DNA of 39,888 bases from an uncultured Lachnospiraceae bacterium (GTDB taxonomy: Bacteria > Bacillota > Clostridia > Lachnospirales > Lachnospiraceae). Both the position numbers and the translations under genes were made by a program. Under the pieces are notes generated by a model. The model saw only the letters and a program-made list of their open reading frames with translations. It ran no database searches and was not told where the DNA came from. The stretch is taken from assembly GCA_900551115.1 (NCBI GenBank), contig URUY01000030.1:1-39888 (forward strand), read 5' to 3'. Shown piece after piece: positions 1 through 7,997 of the stretch (positions within the stretch are counted from its first letter, which is position 1; each line of letters starts with the position of its first letter).

Positions 1-15
1 TTTAGCAACAAAAAA

Positions 16-34
16 TGCCGTATTTATGCGGCTT
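16..34 (-). repeat. 19-base motif, copy 1 of 3
   Basis: Read on the minus strand this is AAGCCGCATAAATACGGCA. It matches motifs at 3805-3823 and 7998-8016 with at most two differences. Here it lies directly upstream of the toxin-antitoxin pair and is followed by a GGCGTTT/AAACGCC hairpin (37-53). What it does is unknown. Confidence 0.6.
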
Positions 35-36
35 GT

Positions 37-53
37 GGCGTTTCGCAAACGCC
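37..53. repeat. Short inverted repeat before the toxin-antitoxin genes
   Basis: GGCGTTT (37-43) and AAACGCC (47-53) are perfect reverse complements around a 3-base loop. It may be the terminator hairpin of a gene left of the window, or an operator for the antitoxin. No T-run follows directly, so its role is open. Confidence 0.4.
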
Positions 54-86
54 TAGAAATACTATTTTTTGAAAGGAGTGCATATT

Positions 87-398
87 ATGGCAGCAAAATC
101 AGCGAATTTATACGCAAGAATAGAGCCGGATGTAAAGGAAGAAGCAGAGAGTATTTTATCAGCACTTGGTATTCCTGCATCTAACGCAATCAATATGTTT
201 TATAAACAGATTATTTTGAATAGGGGACTTCCGTTTGCTGTGAAGATTCCAAGTGCAAGACCTGTTGTCAACGTAGCTGAGCTTTCCGAAGCAGAGCTGA
301 ATGCAGAGTTTGAGAAAGGATATGCGGATATGGTTGCCGGAAGAACAAAACCTGCGCGGAAGGCATTCGCTGATATTCGCAAGGATTATGGAATATGA
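87..398 (+). CDS. RelB/DinJ-family antitoxin
   Basis: This 103-residue protein resembles RelB/DinJ antitoxins. The N-terminal half (about residues 1-50, containing ANLYARIEPDVKEEAESIL and SNAINMFYKQI) has the pattern of a ribbon-helix-helix DNA-binding domain. The C-terminal half is acidic and would wrap the toxin. A TTG start at 69 is possible, but ATG 87 is preferred because GAAAGGAG lies at 71-78 with good spacing. Its stop overlaps the toxin start by 4 bases (ATGA), which is typical of type II toxin-antitoxin operons. By family analogy it neutralises the toxin and, with it, represses the operon. Confidence 0.85.
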   Translation: MAAKSANLYARIEPDVKEEAESILSALGIPASNAINMFYKQIILNRGLPFAVKIPSARPVVNVAELSEAELNAEFEKGYADMVAGRTKPARKAFADIRKDYGI

Positions 399-724
399 TT
401 TATGAAGTAACTACGACAGAGCAGGCGGATGCTGACTTGAGGGGAGTGTACGAGTATATTGCTTTTGAATTGTTAGCTCCAGAAAATGCAGCAAGACAGC
501 TTGATAGACTGGAGGAACACATCATAAGTCTGGAACAGTTTCCGGATAAATTTCGACAATATCAAAAAGAACCGTGGTATAGCAGAGGAATGAGGGTAAT
601 GCCTGTTGACAACTATCTGGTATTTTATATTCAGGATAAAGAGACAAGAATTGTTACTGTGATTCGGGTGATGTTTGCGGGAAGAGATGTGGATAGTCAG
701 CTTAAGAAACATACAGCAATGTAA
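395..724 (+). CDS. RelE/ParE-superfamily toxin
   Basis: This is a 109-residue protein of usual RelE/ParE length. The fold signature is visible: an N-terminal strand (YEVTTTEQADADL), a helix pair (residues about 12-45), a central basic part (QYQKEPWYSRGMRVMPVDNY) and a final strand with VIRVMFAGRDVD. Members either cleave mRNA on the ribosome (RelE) or poison gyrase (ParE). Sequence alone does not decide which, although the tail ending RVMFAGRDVDSQL is common in ParE-like proteins annotated as RelE/ParE. It is coupled to the antitoxin by a 4-base overlap, and a strong terminator follows at 751-785, closing a two-gene operon. Confidence 0.85.
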   Translation: MIYEVTTTEQADADLRGVYEYIAFELLAPENAARQLDRLEEHIISLEQFPDKFRQYQKEPWYSRGMRVMPVDNYLVFYIQDKETRIVTVIRVMFAGRDVDSQLKKHTAM

Positions 725-750
725 AAATACAAAATATAACGAATAGCGTA

Positions 751-786
751 AAGGCGTATGAAATAAATCGTTTCATACGCCTTTTT
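751..786 (+). terminator. Rho-independent terminator of the toxin-antitoxin operon
   Basis: AAGGCGTATGAAA (751-763) pairs with TTTCATACGCCTT (771-783) around a 7-base loop, and a T-run follows. It lies 27 bases after the toxin stop. Confidence 0.85.
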
Positions 787-829
787 CGTTCATTTTGAAG
801 ATGCAAAAATAGAAGAGAAGGCAATAAGC

Positions 830-1529
830 ATGAAAGGATATGAAATAAAAAATAAGGTTTACAATATTGTAAAAGAGTATAACATGGAGAATTTGGTTTT
901 ACCCCAGACAGTAAAGGATATTTGTCAAGGAATGATTGACGAACAGTTGAGAATGGAAGTGCTTTAATCTTATGGACTGGAACCAAGAAATAAAATGTTG
1001 TTAATTGGCCCCCAGGTAATGGTAAAACCTCTTTAGCTGAGGCTATAGCAGAAGCTCTGATGGTGCCGCTTTTAACGGTAAGATATGAAAGCATAGTTGG
1101 TGCATATTTAGGTGAAACAGCATCAAAATTGTCAAAACTATTTGAACTTGCAAAAACTAGGAAATGCGTATTATTTTTTGATGAATTTGAAACTTTAGGC
1201 AAGGAACGAGGGGATGCACACGAAACTGGAGAAATAAAAAGAGTTGTAAGTTCGTTGCTTATGCAAATTGATTCATTGCCAAGTTATGTGGTTGCAATAG
1301 CAGCAACAAATCATGATATGTTGTTGGATAAGGCGGCATGGAGAAGATTTCAGGTAAAAGTAGAGATACCTAAGCCAACTAGAAGTAATTTAGAATTATT
1401 TTTTGAGCATTTCCAAGAAGAAAGAGGATTTGAATTTGGAATTTTACCAAGTACTCTTGCAAAAAAACTTTAGGCTTAAGCTACGCGGAAGCTGAGGAGC
1501 TTGCATTGGAGATATACCGACAATGTGGA
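830..1529 (+). pseudogene. Broken AAA-family ATPase
   Basis: Three reading segments join into one AAA ATPase. Segment 1 (830-967) begins with an ATG after AGAAGAGAAGG and ends at an early stop (965-967). The same frame then continues to LLIGP. There the Walker A motif breaks: one base appears to be missing in the C-run at 1007-1013, and restoring it gives GPPGNGKT. Segment 2 (about 1014-1473) carries a good Walker B (CVLFFDEFETL), the later AIAATNH sensor and a WRRF motif. It stops at 1471-1473, although the expected C-terminus (GLSYAEAEELALEIYRQCG) continues in another frame to about 1529. With a stop and two frameshifts the gene is dead. Related ATPases often sit next to a subtilisin-like protease, but none is present here. 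Confidence 0.8.
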
Positions 1530-1712
1530 ATGAAAAGAGAAAACGCAAAAGGAATCATATATGCCATATTGGCGACTTTTTGCAATTCATGGATTGGTAT
1601 TTTTAGCAGTATTCTGATTGAACATGGATTGACAAGTATAGAAATAGCATTTATGAGGTGCTTTGTAGCACTGTTATTTACATTTTTCTTCTGCATGATA
1701 GATACAAGGTGA
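1530..1712 (+). pseudogene. N-terminal stub of an EamA/DMT-type transporter
   Basis: The 60-residue reading frame starting at ATG 1530 has two hydrophobic segments (about residues 8-28 and 38-56) and an EamA-like pattern (AILATFCNSWIGIFSSILIE, then AFMRCFVALLF). A complete family member has about 300 residues and ten membrane segments, so only the first part remains. It runs in frame with the last piece of the broken ATPase upstream, so the junction may itself be a deletion scar. No function is expected. Confidence 0.55.
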
Positions 1713-1715
1713 TGT

Positions 1716-2105
1716 TTGGGCTACAAATTGAAAATTGCTTGTTCATGTGATAAGATACAAACAAGTAAAAAGAAGTGGCAAGTTTGCATTTGTAAGGACG
1801 ATGATTTGATGAAAAAATTATTTTCAGATATGGTAGATAATTCTTGTACAAGTGTATTTGTAAAGGGAGCAGAAATAATTCCTGCAGGAAGTACGGTTTA
1901 TGTGATGTCTGCTAAAGAAAGAAATGCGGAATATGAAATAATTGCTGAAAACTTTAGAGACTTATTTGATAATTTTAGTGTATGGAAAGAACGAAAACAG
2001 TTATACGTTGGGGTGCAATTTTTTGACTCTAAGGATGAAGCAATGAAAAATTTTGAGTTTATCAATATGAATTATGAACAAAACAAATTTAAAACGGAAA
2101 AGTAG
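1716..2105 (+). CDS. Hypothetical protein of 129 residues
   Basis: The family is not recognised. The frame opens with TTG at 1716, directly after the transporter stub, with no clear ribosome site, so the true start is uncertain. The N-terminus (LKIACSCDKIQTSKKKWQVC) reads like a real beta-strand protein, with three cysteines in the first 26 residues. The middle holds CTSVFVKGAEIIPAGSTVYV, and the rest is a mixed alpha/beta pattern ending in a charged tail. There is no signal peptide or membrane segment. It sits among gene debris and may itself be the remaining part of a longer gene. Confidence 0.4.
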   Translation: MGYKLKIACSCDKIQTSKKKWQVCICKDDDLMKKLFSDMVDNSCTSVFVKGAEIIPAGSTVYVMSAKERNAEYEIIAENFRDLFDNFSVWKERKQLYVGVQFFDSKDEAMKNFEFINMNYEQNKFKTEK

Positions 2106-2111
2106 GTTGAT

Positions 2112-2191
2112 ATGAAAAAATTGCTGGGGACACTCTTGATAAAGAATATCAAAAAGGTATCAAAATAGAAATTCTAGGAAAAAGTTGTTGA
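2112..2191 (+). pseudogene. Short frameshifted coding scrap
   Basis: From about 2125 one frame reads AGDTLDKEYQKGIKIEILGK and stops at 2189-2191. The nearest ATG (2112) is out of frame by one base in the A-run at 2115-2120, so adding one A would join them. It looks like the start of a small gene killed by a one-base deletion. The product is not recognised. Confidence 0.35.
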
Positions 2192-2207
2192 AAAATTTGA
2201 AAGTCTC

Positions 2208-2238
2208 TTGATAATATTTCGGTATGCCGATATACTAT
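2208..2238 (+). promoter_or_regulatory. Promoter and operator of the HipB/HipA-like operon
   Basis: TTGATA (2208-2213) and TATACT (2231-2236) are 17 bases apart, a good housekeeping promoter. The dyad TCGG-TATG-CCGA (2219-2230) fills the spacer up to the -10 box. That position fits an autorepressor operator bound by the XRE protein encoded just downstream. Confidence 0.6.
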
Positions 2239-2258
2239 AAGTGAGGAGACAGAAAAAA

Positions 2259-2678
2259 ATGTTGTTAGAAGAATTGTTGAAGAAACAGAATATGACCAAA
2301 TACAGACTCGCCGTGGAAGCGGGCATTCCCCATGCAACACTGAATGATATCTGCAGTGGAAAAACCAGAGTGGAGAAGTGCAGTGCGGAAACAGTTTATA
2401 AGCTGGCGAAAGTGCTTTCTGTCCCAATGGAATTACTGACATCGGCAGGTATACAGCAGACAGAACGGGAGAGGGCTTATGAATACGGATTGCCGGAATA
2501 TTTGCAGCACGATTTGGATGCCTACAAAGAAGGAATTAAGAACCATTCAGACCTATTGGACTGCCTGTGGAGTGAGTTATATGGAAGTATCAATGTGGCG
2601 GAAATAGATGATGGAGCTATTACGAAGGAGCATGCGGATTTTTTGCGGAACAAATATCTTTTTTGGAGGGAAGCATGA
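2259..2678 (+). CDS. XRE-family HTH protein, HipB-like antitoxin
   Basis: This is a 139-residue protein. Residues about 1-60 form an XRE helix-turn-helix (KYRLAVEAGIPHATLNDICS followed by TVYKLAKVLSVPMELL). The remaining 80 residues are acidic and helical and could contact the partner kinase. ATG 2259 is chosen over GTG 2241 because GTGAGGAG (2241-2248) then acts as ribosome site. The stop overlaps the start of the kinase gene by 4 bases. By analogy with HipB it should repress its own promoter and neutralise or regulate the partner. The tail is longer than in classical HipB, so the exact neutralising mechanism is inferred only. Confidence 0.75.
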   Translation: MLLEELLKKQNMTKYRLAVEAGIPHATLNDICSGKTRVEKCSAETVYKLAKVLSVPMELLTSAGIQQTERERAYEYGLPEYLQHDLDAYKEGIKNHSDLLDCLWSELYGSINVAEIDDGAITKEHADFLRNKYLFWREA

Positions 2679-3574
2679 CAGAAAAGATTGATTTTACAGA
2701 ATGCAGGAGAATACCCGGCAGGGTATATAACGGAGCAAACGGAAAAAAGATTGCAGTTGAGTATGACGGAAAGCAGTATATGTTAAAGTTCCCACATTCC
2801 GGTGCTGTCAAGCCAACGGAATTGTCTTATACCAATAGCTGTATCAGTGAGCATATTGCGAGCAGTATTTTTAATCTGCTCGGCATCCGCGCACAGGAAA
2901 CCATGCTCGGTACATTTAAGATAGGTGGGAAAACAAAGATTGTATGTGCCTGCCGGGATTTTACAGAGCAGGGACGCCGTCTGTTTGACTTCTGTTCCAT
3001 CAAGAATACGGTTTTGGAATCGGAATCAGGTGGCAGCGGAACAGAACTTTCAGATATTATCGACACCATAGAAAAACAGCAGTATGTACAGCCGGAGGTG
3101 CTGCTTAAGCATTTCTGGGATGTATTCGTAGTGGATGCACTGCTTGGAAATTTTGACCGGCATAATGGAAATTGGGGATTTTTGTTTGATGACATTACCG
3201 GAAAAGCTGAACCGGCGCCGGTATATGATTGTGGAAGCTGTCTTTTACCACAGGCGGATGAAGGAATTATGCAGCAGGTTCTTACAAATGAAGATGCGAG
3301 GAATGCGAGAGTATATCAGTTCCCGACTTCTGCCATAAAACAGAATGGAAGAAAAATTAATTATTATGATTTTCTGACTACGGCAAAGGAAGCCGGGTGC
3401 GACGCCGCATTGCAGCGAATGGTCCCTAAAGTAAATATGGAACAGATAGAAAGATTCATTGATGAAGTTCCTTACATTACGGAATTGCAGAAAGCGTTCT
3501 ATAAGAGGTATATCTCAGCAAGGTATGAACAGATTTTGAATCCGGCTCTTAATAGGATACTCTCTGAACAATGA
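2675..3574 (+). CDS. HipA-like / CtkA-like serine-threonine kinase, putative toxin
   Basis: This 299-residue protein matches the short HipA_C/CtkA-like kinases, not full HipA (about 440 residues). It lacks a separate N-terminal subdomain. Key kinase elements are visible: a lysine strand (YMLKFP, residues about 42-47), the catalytic loop GNFDRHNGNWGF near residue 160, and the metal-binding segment YDCGSCL near 185. In HipA the aspartate and asparagine of the loop are catalytic. The ATG at 2675 follows GGAGGG (2665-2670) with ideal spacing and overlaps the XRE gene stop, so the two form one operon. Known relatives phosphorylate glutamyl- or tryptophanyl-tRNA synthetase; the target here is unknown. 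Confidence 0.75.
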   Translation: MTEKIDFTECRRIPGRVYNGANGKKIAVEYDGKQYMLKFPHSGAVKPTELSYTNSCISEHIASSIFNLLGIRAQETMLGTFKIGGKTKIVCACRDFTEQGRRLFDFCSIKNTVLESESGGSGTELSDIIDTIEKQQYVQPEVLLKHFWDVFVVDALLGNFDRHNGNWGFLFDDITGKAEPAPVYDCGSCLLPQADEGIMQQVLTNEDARNARVYQFPTSAIKQNGRKINYYDFLTTAKEAGCDAALQRMVPKVNMEQIERFIDEVPYITELQKAFYKRYISARYEQILNPALNRILSEQ

Positions 3575-3804
3575 TTTTTTGAAAAAACAAGGATGTAAAG
3601 GAGAATTTATATAAGATAAACACAAAGGTAATCAAATCAGATATCTGCTTGGAACGATTGCAGAAATTTGTAGAAGAATCTTTGCTTCCTTCTTCTAAAT
3701 GCAAATTTTCCCAACTTTTGAAAATTCCCAATTTTCGTAAAAAAATAAACCTAAAAATCTTTACCAACCGCAAAGTTGGTAAACCCATAAAGTCAAATTC
3801 TTGT

Positions 3805-3823
3805 AAGCCCTATAAATACGGCA
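3805..3823 (+). repeat. 19-base motif, copy 2 of 3
   Basis: AAGCCCTATAAATACGGCA. The likeness to copy 3 (7998-8016) extends on both sides for about 50 bases in total, including the later AAAAAGTTCGCAAAGCAGATGG against AAAAAGTTTGCAAAACAGATGG. Confidence 0.65.
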
Positions 3824-3834
3824 CTTTAACAAAA

Positions 3835-3866
3835 AAGTTCGCAAAGCAGATGGCATAAGCGAACTT
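3835..3866. repeat. Inverted repeat AAGTTCGC / GCGAACTT
   Basis: Two perfect 8-base arms (3835-3842 and 3859-3866) surround a 16-base loop, just after motif copy 2. A second small hairpin follows at 3891-3908 (AGGGTA/TACCCT). Both lie in the non-coding stretch 3575-4471, in which no credible gene was found. Confidence 0.5.
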
Positions 3867-3890
3867 CGTAAAACATAAGCAAGTTTAAAG

Positions 3891-3908
3891 AGGGTATCCC
3901 GCTACCCT
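3891..3908. repeat. Inverted repeat AGGGTA / TACCCT
   Basis: Six-base perfect arms with loop TCCCGC, no T-run after it. Possibly part of a structured leader or a remnant of a mobile element end. Confidence 0.4.
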
Positions 3909-4141
3909 TGTTAAAGGCGGAACATTACAGTAAGTGGAGGAGAGAAATCTTCTCTACTTTTTGATATATTAAATACAGAGTTTTTAAAAGAAATGAAAAT
4001 AGGATGTATTATAGCTGGCGCCAATCAAAAAGCGGAAATAAAGAAAAAAAGACTATGCAATCTTTCGGGAAAATGTTACAATATTTTTGTCTTTTTACAG
4101 TAAGGTAAGAACATGAGAACGAAAGGTTGACAGGAATGGAG

Positions 4142-4230
4142 AAAGCGGTTAACATTTTTAGAGCAGAGCAGAGCAGAGCAGAGCAGAGCAGAGCAGAGCA
4201 GAGCAGAGCAGAGCGCTTGTTAACCCCTTT
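4142..4230. repeat. Inverted repeat enclosing the AGAGC array
   Basis: The arms AAAGCGGTTAACA (4142-4154) and TGTTAACCCCTTT (4218-4230) pair over 12 positions with one C-C mismatch. The 63-base region between them consists almost wholly of the AGAGC array. Confidence 0.7.
4160..4214 (+). repeat. Pentanucleotide array (AGAGC) x 11
   Basis: Eleven perfect copies of AGAGC without interruption, 55 bases in all. Perfect short arrays of this length usually change copy number by slipped-strand mispairing. It lies 258 bases upstream of the large surface-protein gene. It also sits inside a small frame (4136-4456) whose phase would change with each unit gained or lost. No convincing protein is encoded by that frame. 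Confidence 0.95.
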
Positions 4231-4241
4231 TCAGGCTTTTT

Positions 4242-4289
4242 ACGCCCTTTTTATGTGGAAAATATTCCGCATAAGAAGGGCGTTTTTTT
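4242..4289 (+). terminator. Strong rho-independent terminator
   Basis: A 19-base stem (4242-4260 with 4265-4283; two G-U pairs) has a 4-base AATA loop and is followed by a run of seven T (4283-4289). It lies after the AGAGC array and 180 bases before the surface-protein start, so any transcript through the array should end here. Confidence 0.85.
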
Positions 4290-4304
4290 GTGCGGAAGGC
4301 ATAA

Positions 4305-4336
4305 GCCAAGCCGGAATGCTTGCATTCCGATTTGGC
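4305..4336. repeat. Long inverted repeat in the surface-protein leader
   Basis: GCCAAGCCGGAATGC (4305-4319) and GCATTCCGATTTGGC (4322-4336) pair at 13 of 15 positions with a 2-base loop. A second pair, GAGAAAC (4352-4358) and GTTTCTC (4370-4376), follows. These may structure the 5' leader of the surface-protein mRNA. Confidence 0.6.
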
Positions 4337-4471
4337 GCCGCCCGCGAACGTGAGAAACTCGCAGAGCGTGTTTCTCATCGTTATAAAGTCATTCCTTTAA
4401 AGAAATCTGCAATGGAAACAGGAACACACATTCCATACATCGGGAACATAGAATAGAAAACAGGGGAGAGA

Positions 4472-7400
4472 ATGCCTGTAACACAAAATAAGGAGAAAAA
4501 GGGAAGAATGGGAAAAGAGAAAAGGTATCTGCTGAAAAATTGGAAACGGTATATGGCAGTTGTGCTTGGCATCACGCTGACAGTGGCACAGCTTTCCATT
4601 CCGGTAACGGCAGCGGAAGGAACAGAGGCGAAAACGGGAACGGAAACCGGGCTGACAGCCGAAGGACTGTGTGAGCATCATACGGCACATACCGATGCCT
4701 GCGGCTATAAAGAAGCAGTGAAAGGACAGGACTGCAATCATGAGCATACGGATGCCTGTTATGAAGAAGTGACGGACTGTAAGCATGAACATACCGATGA
4801 GTGCTATGAAACGCAGCCTGCTGCAGAAGAATCCGCAGAGGAAGAAAATCCGCAGAAGATACTTAACTGTACCCATGTGTGCAGTGAGGGAAGCGGCTGT
4901 ATCGTGAAAACCCTGAACTGCAACCACACCCATGATGATACCTGCGGCTTCGCAGCATCGGTAGAGGGAAGTCCCTGCACCTTTGTCTGCACGGAGTGCG
5001 GCAAAACAGGTACGCCACAGGGGCCGGGCGGGGACAACACACAGGGAGAAGACGGTGAGCAGGAGAGTCCAGACCGGACAGAAGCAGTAAAGAACGTACA
5101 GGAACTAATAGATGCCCTTCCTTCCGTAGATGAAGTAAAGGCGATGAATGAGGAAGACAGAAATGCTGCCTATGCAAGGACACAGGAAGCCAATGACGCA
5201 TATGAAGTGCTGACAGCAGAAGAGCAGGCACAGGTAGATATTACGAAGATTGAGACACTGTTTGGATACTTTAATGGTCAGATTGCGAATATGGCGGAGA
5301 CATCGGAATATGTCGCAGAAGTCGATGGTACCTATTATACAGACTTTATGGAGGCTTTGGCTGATACTTACAATACAGGCTCCGTGGGAAGTGATGAGGG
5401 AGCCAAATATTGCAAATTGCTCAAGGATGTAACCGTGAACGGTGATGTTGGTAGTGACGTCAGTCAAGATAGTTATTATATAGATTTGAATGGCAAGACA
5501 CTTACTTGTGGTACATTGTATCTAGGGGGAAAGAATGGCTCTTTTCTACAAGGTTCAGGCACTGTGAAGGGAAATATAGTGATAGTGTATGGAATTTTTC
5601 AACTCTCAGGCGACATTATTGTGAAGGGGAATATTTTACAGGAAAGTGTCACTCGTCTAGAGATGCATGGTTCAGGAGTCTTCCGTGTTAAAGGAAATAT
5701 TGCAGATTTCTCCCAGTCTAGTGTCATTGATAATGGTGTTACAATCGTATGTACTGGTACCTGCAGTGAGCCTGACCTTACACCTTATTTACGAAAAGAC
5801 GGCAGTACATTGATTACAGAGCCATCTAATCTGACGGCTACTTATGGGCAGAGCTTACCAGACATTTCTCTTTCAACTGGTTGGGGATGGGTAAATAAGG
5901 ATACCCCTGTATCAGTTGGTACGCAAAGCTATCCAGCCCGTTTCAATACGGCAGGCTATGAAGCAGAATATGATTTTACAGACGTGGCCGGATATGATAA
6001 AGATAATCACTATGTCCAGCGTAATTTGAGTGTCACTGTTTCTAGGGGAGCTACTGTACTTACGATTACAGCAGAGAGCATGGATAAACCCTATGATGGA
6101 AATGCTGTTGCCGAACCATCTGTCAGTAAGACAGGAAGTACCAAAGACGTTACATTCGTATGGTATGAAAAGAATGGAGATGACTGGACAGGACTTTCTT
6201 CTGCTCCTGCCAATGCAGGAAGCTATAAGGTAGTGGTTGCGGTGGAAGCGGATGATAATTATAACGGGGTAGTAAGGGAACAGACTTTTACGGTAACCCC
6301 AAAGCAGCTTGCAGATTCCATGATAGCTGCGATAGCTGACCAGTATTATACCGGTGCGGCGATAGAGCCGGATATTACTGTAACGGACACAGCAGGCATC
6401 AAAAAACAAGATTACATAGTTTCGTATTCAGATAATACAAATGTGGGTACTGCAACGGTAACGATTACCGGAAAGAACAACTATACCGGCACAGCATCCA
6501 GAACTTTTACGATTAAAAATATTAAAGCACAGGTAAAGACACCGTCTATTACTCCAAACGGCGGGGAATATACATCGGATAAGCTTCAGGTTACCATGAC
6601 CTGCGCCACGGAGGGTGCCACTATTTACTACACCACAGACGGAACCCAGCCCACTACAGGCAGCAGCCGGTATCAGGGAGCATTTGAGGTGACGATACCG
6701 GCAACCGTCAAAGCAATCGCGGTGAAGAGCGGTATGGCTGACAGTGAAGTGGCAAGTGTGTCCTATACAAAGAATGCACAGCCTACTCACAGCCATTCAT
6801 ACAATTCAAGCGTAACCAAACAGCCGACTTGTACACAGAGCGGTGAGAGGACATACAGATGCTCCTGCGGAGCTTCCTATACAGAGAAGATTGATGCAAC
6901 AGGACATCTCCATACAGAGATAAGAGATGTCAGAGAGGCAACCTGTACGAAGGAAGGCTATACCGGCAATACGGTCTGCAAGGATTGCGGTACCATAATC
7001 ACTGCCGGACAGACCATTGCGAGAACACGGCATACCTTAAGTGACTGGATAGTAGACAGACAGCCTACGAAAGAGTCAGAAGGAAGCAGGCACAAGGAAT
7101 GTACGATATGTCATACCATTCTTCTGACTGGAACCATTGACAAACTTCCTTCCTCTACGGACGATAACGATAATCAGGGCGAGGGTGAGAAAGAACCTTT
7201 CATCAAGGGAGAGGACGGCAAGGAAGGCTGGCCGGTAATTGAAGAGCAGATAGACGATGCTGATGATGGAGATACCGTCATTGTAGACATGAACGGCAGC
7301 ACCACTGTACCCGGCAATATTATTGAATCCATTGCAGGCAAGGACATTACAATCGTCTTTGACCTGGGCGATGGCATTACATGGAGTGTAAACGGAAAGA

Positions 7401-7957
7401 GTGTTACTGCGGATAACATTAAGGATATTGACTTTGGAGTGTCAAGAGACACGAAGAACATTCCTGTTGATGTTATCAATAATGTGACCGGAGAACGCTA
7501 CTCCATGACAATCACCATAGAGCATGACGGAGAGTTTGGCTTCACCGCTGTCCTTACCGTCAACATGGAGAAGAAGAACGCCGAACTGTATGCCAACCTG
7601 TTCTACTACAATAAGGTGGCGGAAGAATTGGAATTTATGTGTGCTGATGAGATTGACACAGACGGCAACGCAGAGCTTTCCTTCACCCATGCTTCTGATT
7701 ACACGATTGTGATTGATAAGGAGCCCATGGACGGCTCCGGGGAAAAGAATGCCGAAACCGGCACAGACATGACAGAAGCGGGAGAGGCGGAAGCACAGGA
7801 CAGCGTACCGGCAGCACCCGCCACAGTGGAGAGCAGGAAGGACATCATGGATTATCTGTGGATTATCCTGCTTGGCGCGGTGGTAATCGTGGTAGGTGTC
7901 GGAGGATGTGTGTACTTTATCGGAAAGAAAAAGGACGATGAAGCAGAACAGAAATAG
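4472..7957 (+). CDS. Large Cys/His-repeat surface protein with C-terminal membrane anchor
   Basis: This 1161-residue protein starts with a signal peptide (basic start, hydrophobic 28-45, cleavage near PVTA-AEG at 47). Residues about 65-165 carry Cys/His repeats of the type CNHEHTDACYE, which may bind metal. A helical module follows (VQELIDALPSV to LTAEEQAQVD, about 207-260), then a beta-rich, G/V/I-rich stretch resembling a beta-helix. Next come Ig-like/MBG-type repeats (YGQSLPDIS, YDGNAVAEP), a chitobiase-C-like domain (GATIYYTTDGTQPT) and two CxxC zinc-ribbon-like repeats. A final membrane helix (DYLWIILLGAVVIVVGVGG) and a charged tail end the protein; no LPXTG or NPQTN motif is seen. ATG 4508 is an alternative start with AAGGAG at 4489. 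The ligand is unknown; a cell-surface adhesin role is inferred. Confidence 0.75.
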   Translation: MPVTQNKEKKGRMGKEKRYLLKNWKRYMAVVLGITLTVAQLSIPVTAAEGTEAKTGTETGLTAEGLCEHHTAHTDACGYKEAVKGQDCNHEHTDACYEEVTDCKHEHTDECYETQPAAEESAEEENPQKILNCTHVCSEGSGCIVKTLNCNHTHDDTCGFAASVEGSPCTFVCTECGKTGTPQGPGGDNTQGEDGEQESPDRTEAVKNVQELIDALPSVDEVKAMNEEDRNAAYARTQEANDAYEVLTAEEQAQVDITKIETLFGYFNGQIANMAETSEYVAEVDGTYYTDFMEALADTYNTGSVGSDEGAKYCKLLKDVTVNGDVGSDVSQDSYYIDLNGKTLTCGTLYLGGKNGSFLQGSGTVKGNIVIVYGIFQLSGDIIVKGNILQESVTRLEMHGSGVFRVKGNIADFSQSSVIDNGVTIVCTGTCSEPDLTPYLRKDGSTLITEPSNLTATYGQSLPDISLSTGWGWVNKDTPVSVGTQSYPARFNTAGYEAEYDFTDVAGYDKDNHYVQRNLSVTVSRGATVLTITAESMDKPYDGNAVAEPSVSKTGSTKDVTFVWYEKNGDDWTGLSSAPANAGSYKVVVAVEADDNYNGVVREQTFTVTPKQLADSMIAAIADQYYTGAAIEPDITVTDTAGIKKQDYIVSYSDNTNVGTATVTITGKNNYTGTASRTFTIKNIKAQVKTPSITPNGGEYTSDKLQVTMTCATEGATIYYTTDGTQPTTGSSRYQGAFEVTIPATVKAIAVKSGMADSEVASVSYTKNAQPTHSHSYNSSVTKQPTCTQSGERTYRCSCGASYTEKIDATGHLHTEIRDVREATCTKEGYTGNTVCKDCGTIITAGQTIARTRHTLSDWIVDRQPTKESEGSRHKECTICHTILLTGTIDKLPSSTDDNDNQGEGEKEPFIKGEDGKEGWPVIEEQIDDADDGDTVIVDMNGSTTVPGNIIESIAGKDITIVFDLGDGITWSVNGKSVTADNIKDIDFGVSRDTKNIPVDVINNVTGERYSMTITIEHDGEFGFTAVLTVNMEKKNAELYANLFYYNKVAEELEFMCADEIDTDGNAELSFTHASDYTIVIDKEPMDGSGEKNAETGTDMTEAGEAEAQDSVPAAPATVESRKDIMDYLWIILLGAVVIVVGVGGCVYFIGKKKDDEAEQK

Positions 7958-7997
7958 GTTTTACAGTGCTTGACAGCAAAACAGGGCAAAGCTCTGT

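Noticed and set aside
3649..3858. 69-residue frame in the non-coding stretch
   Set aside because: It runs through motif copy 2 and one hairpin arm, has no ribosome site and a Lys/Asn-rich composition expected from AT-rich non-coding DNA.
4127..4456. 109-residue frame containing the AGAGC array
   Set aside because: The sequence after the array passes through a terminator stem and two inverted repeats and shows no protein-like pattern. It is kept only as a possible slippage reporter.
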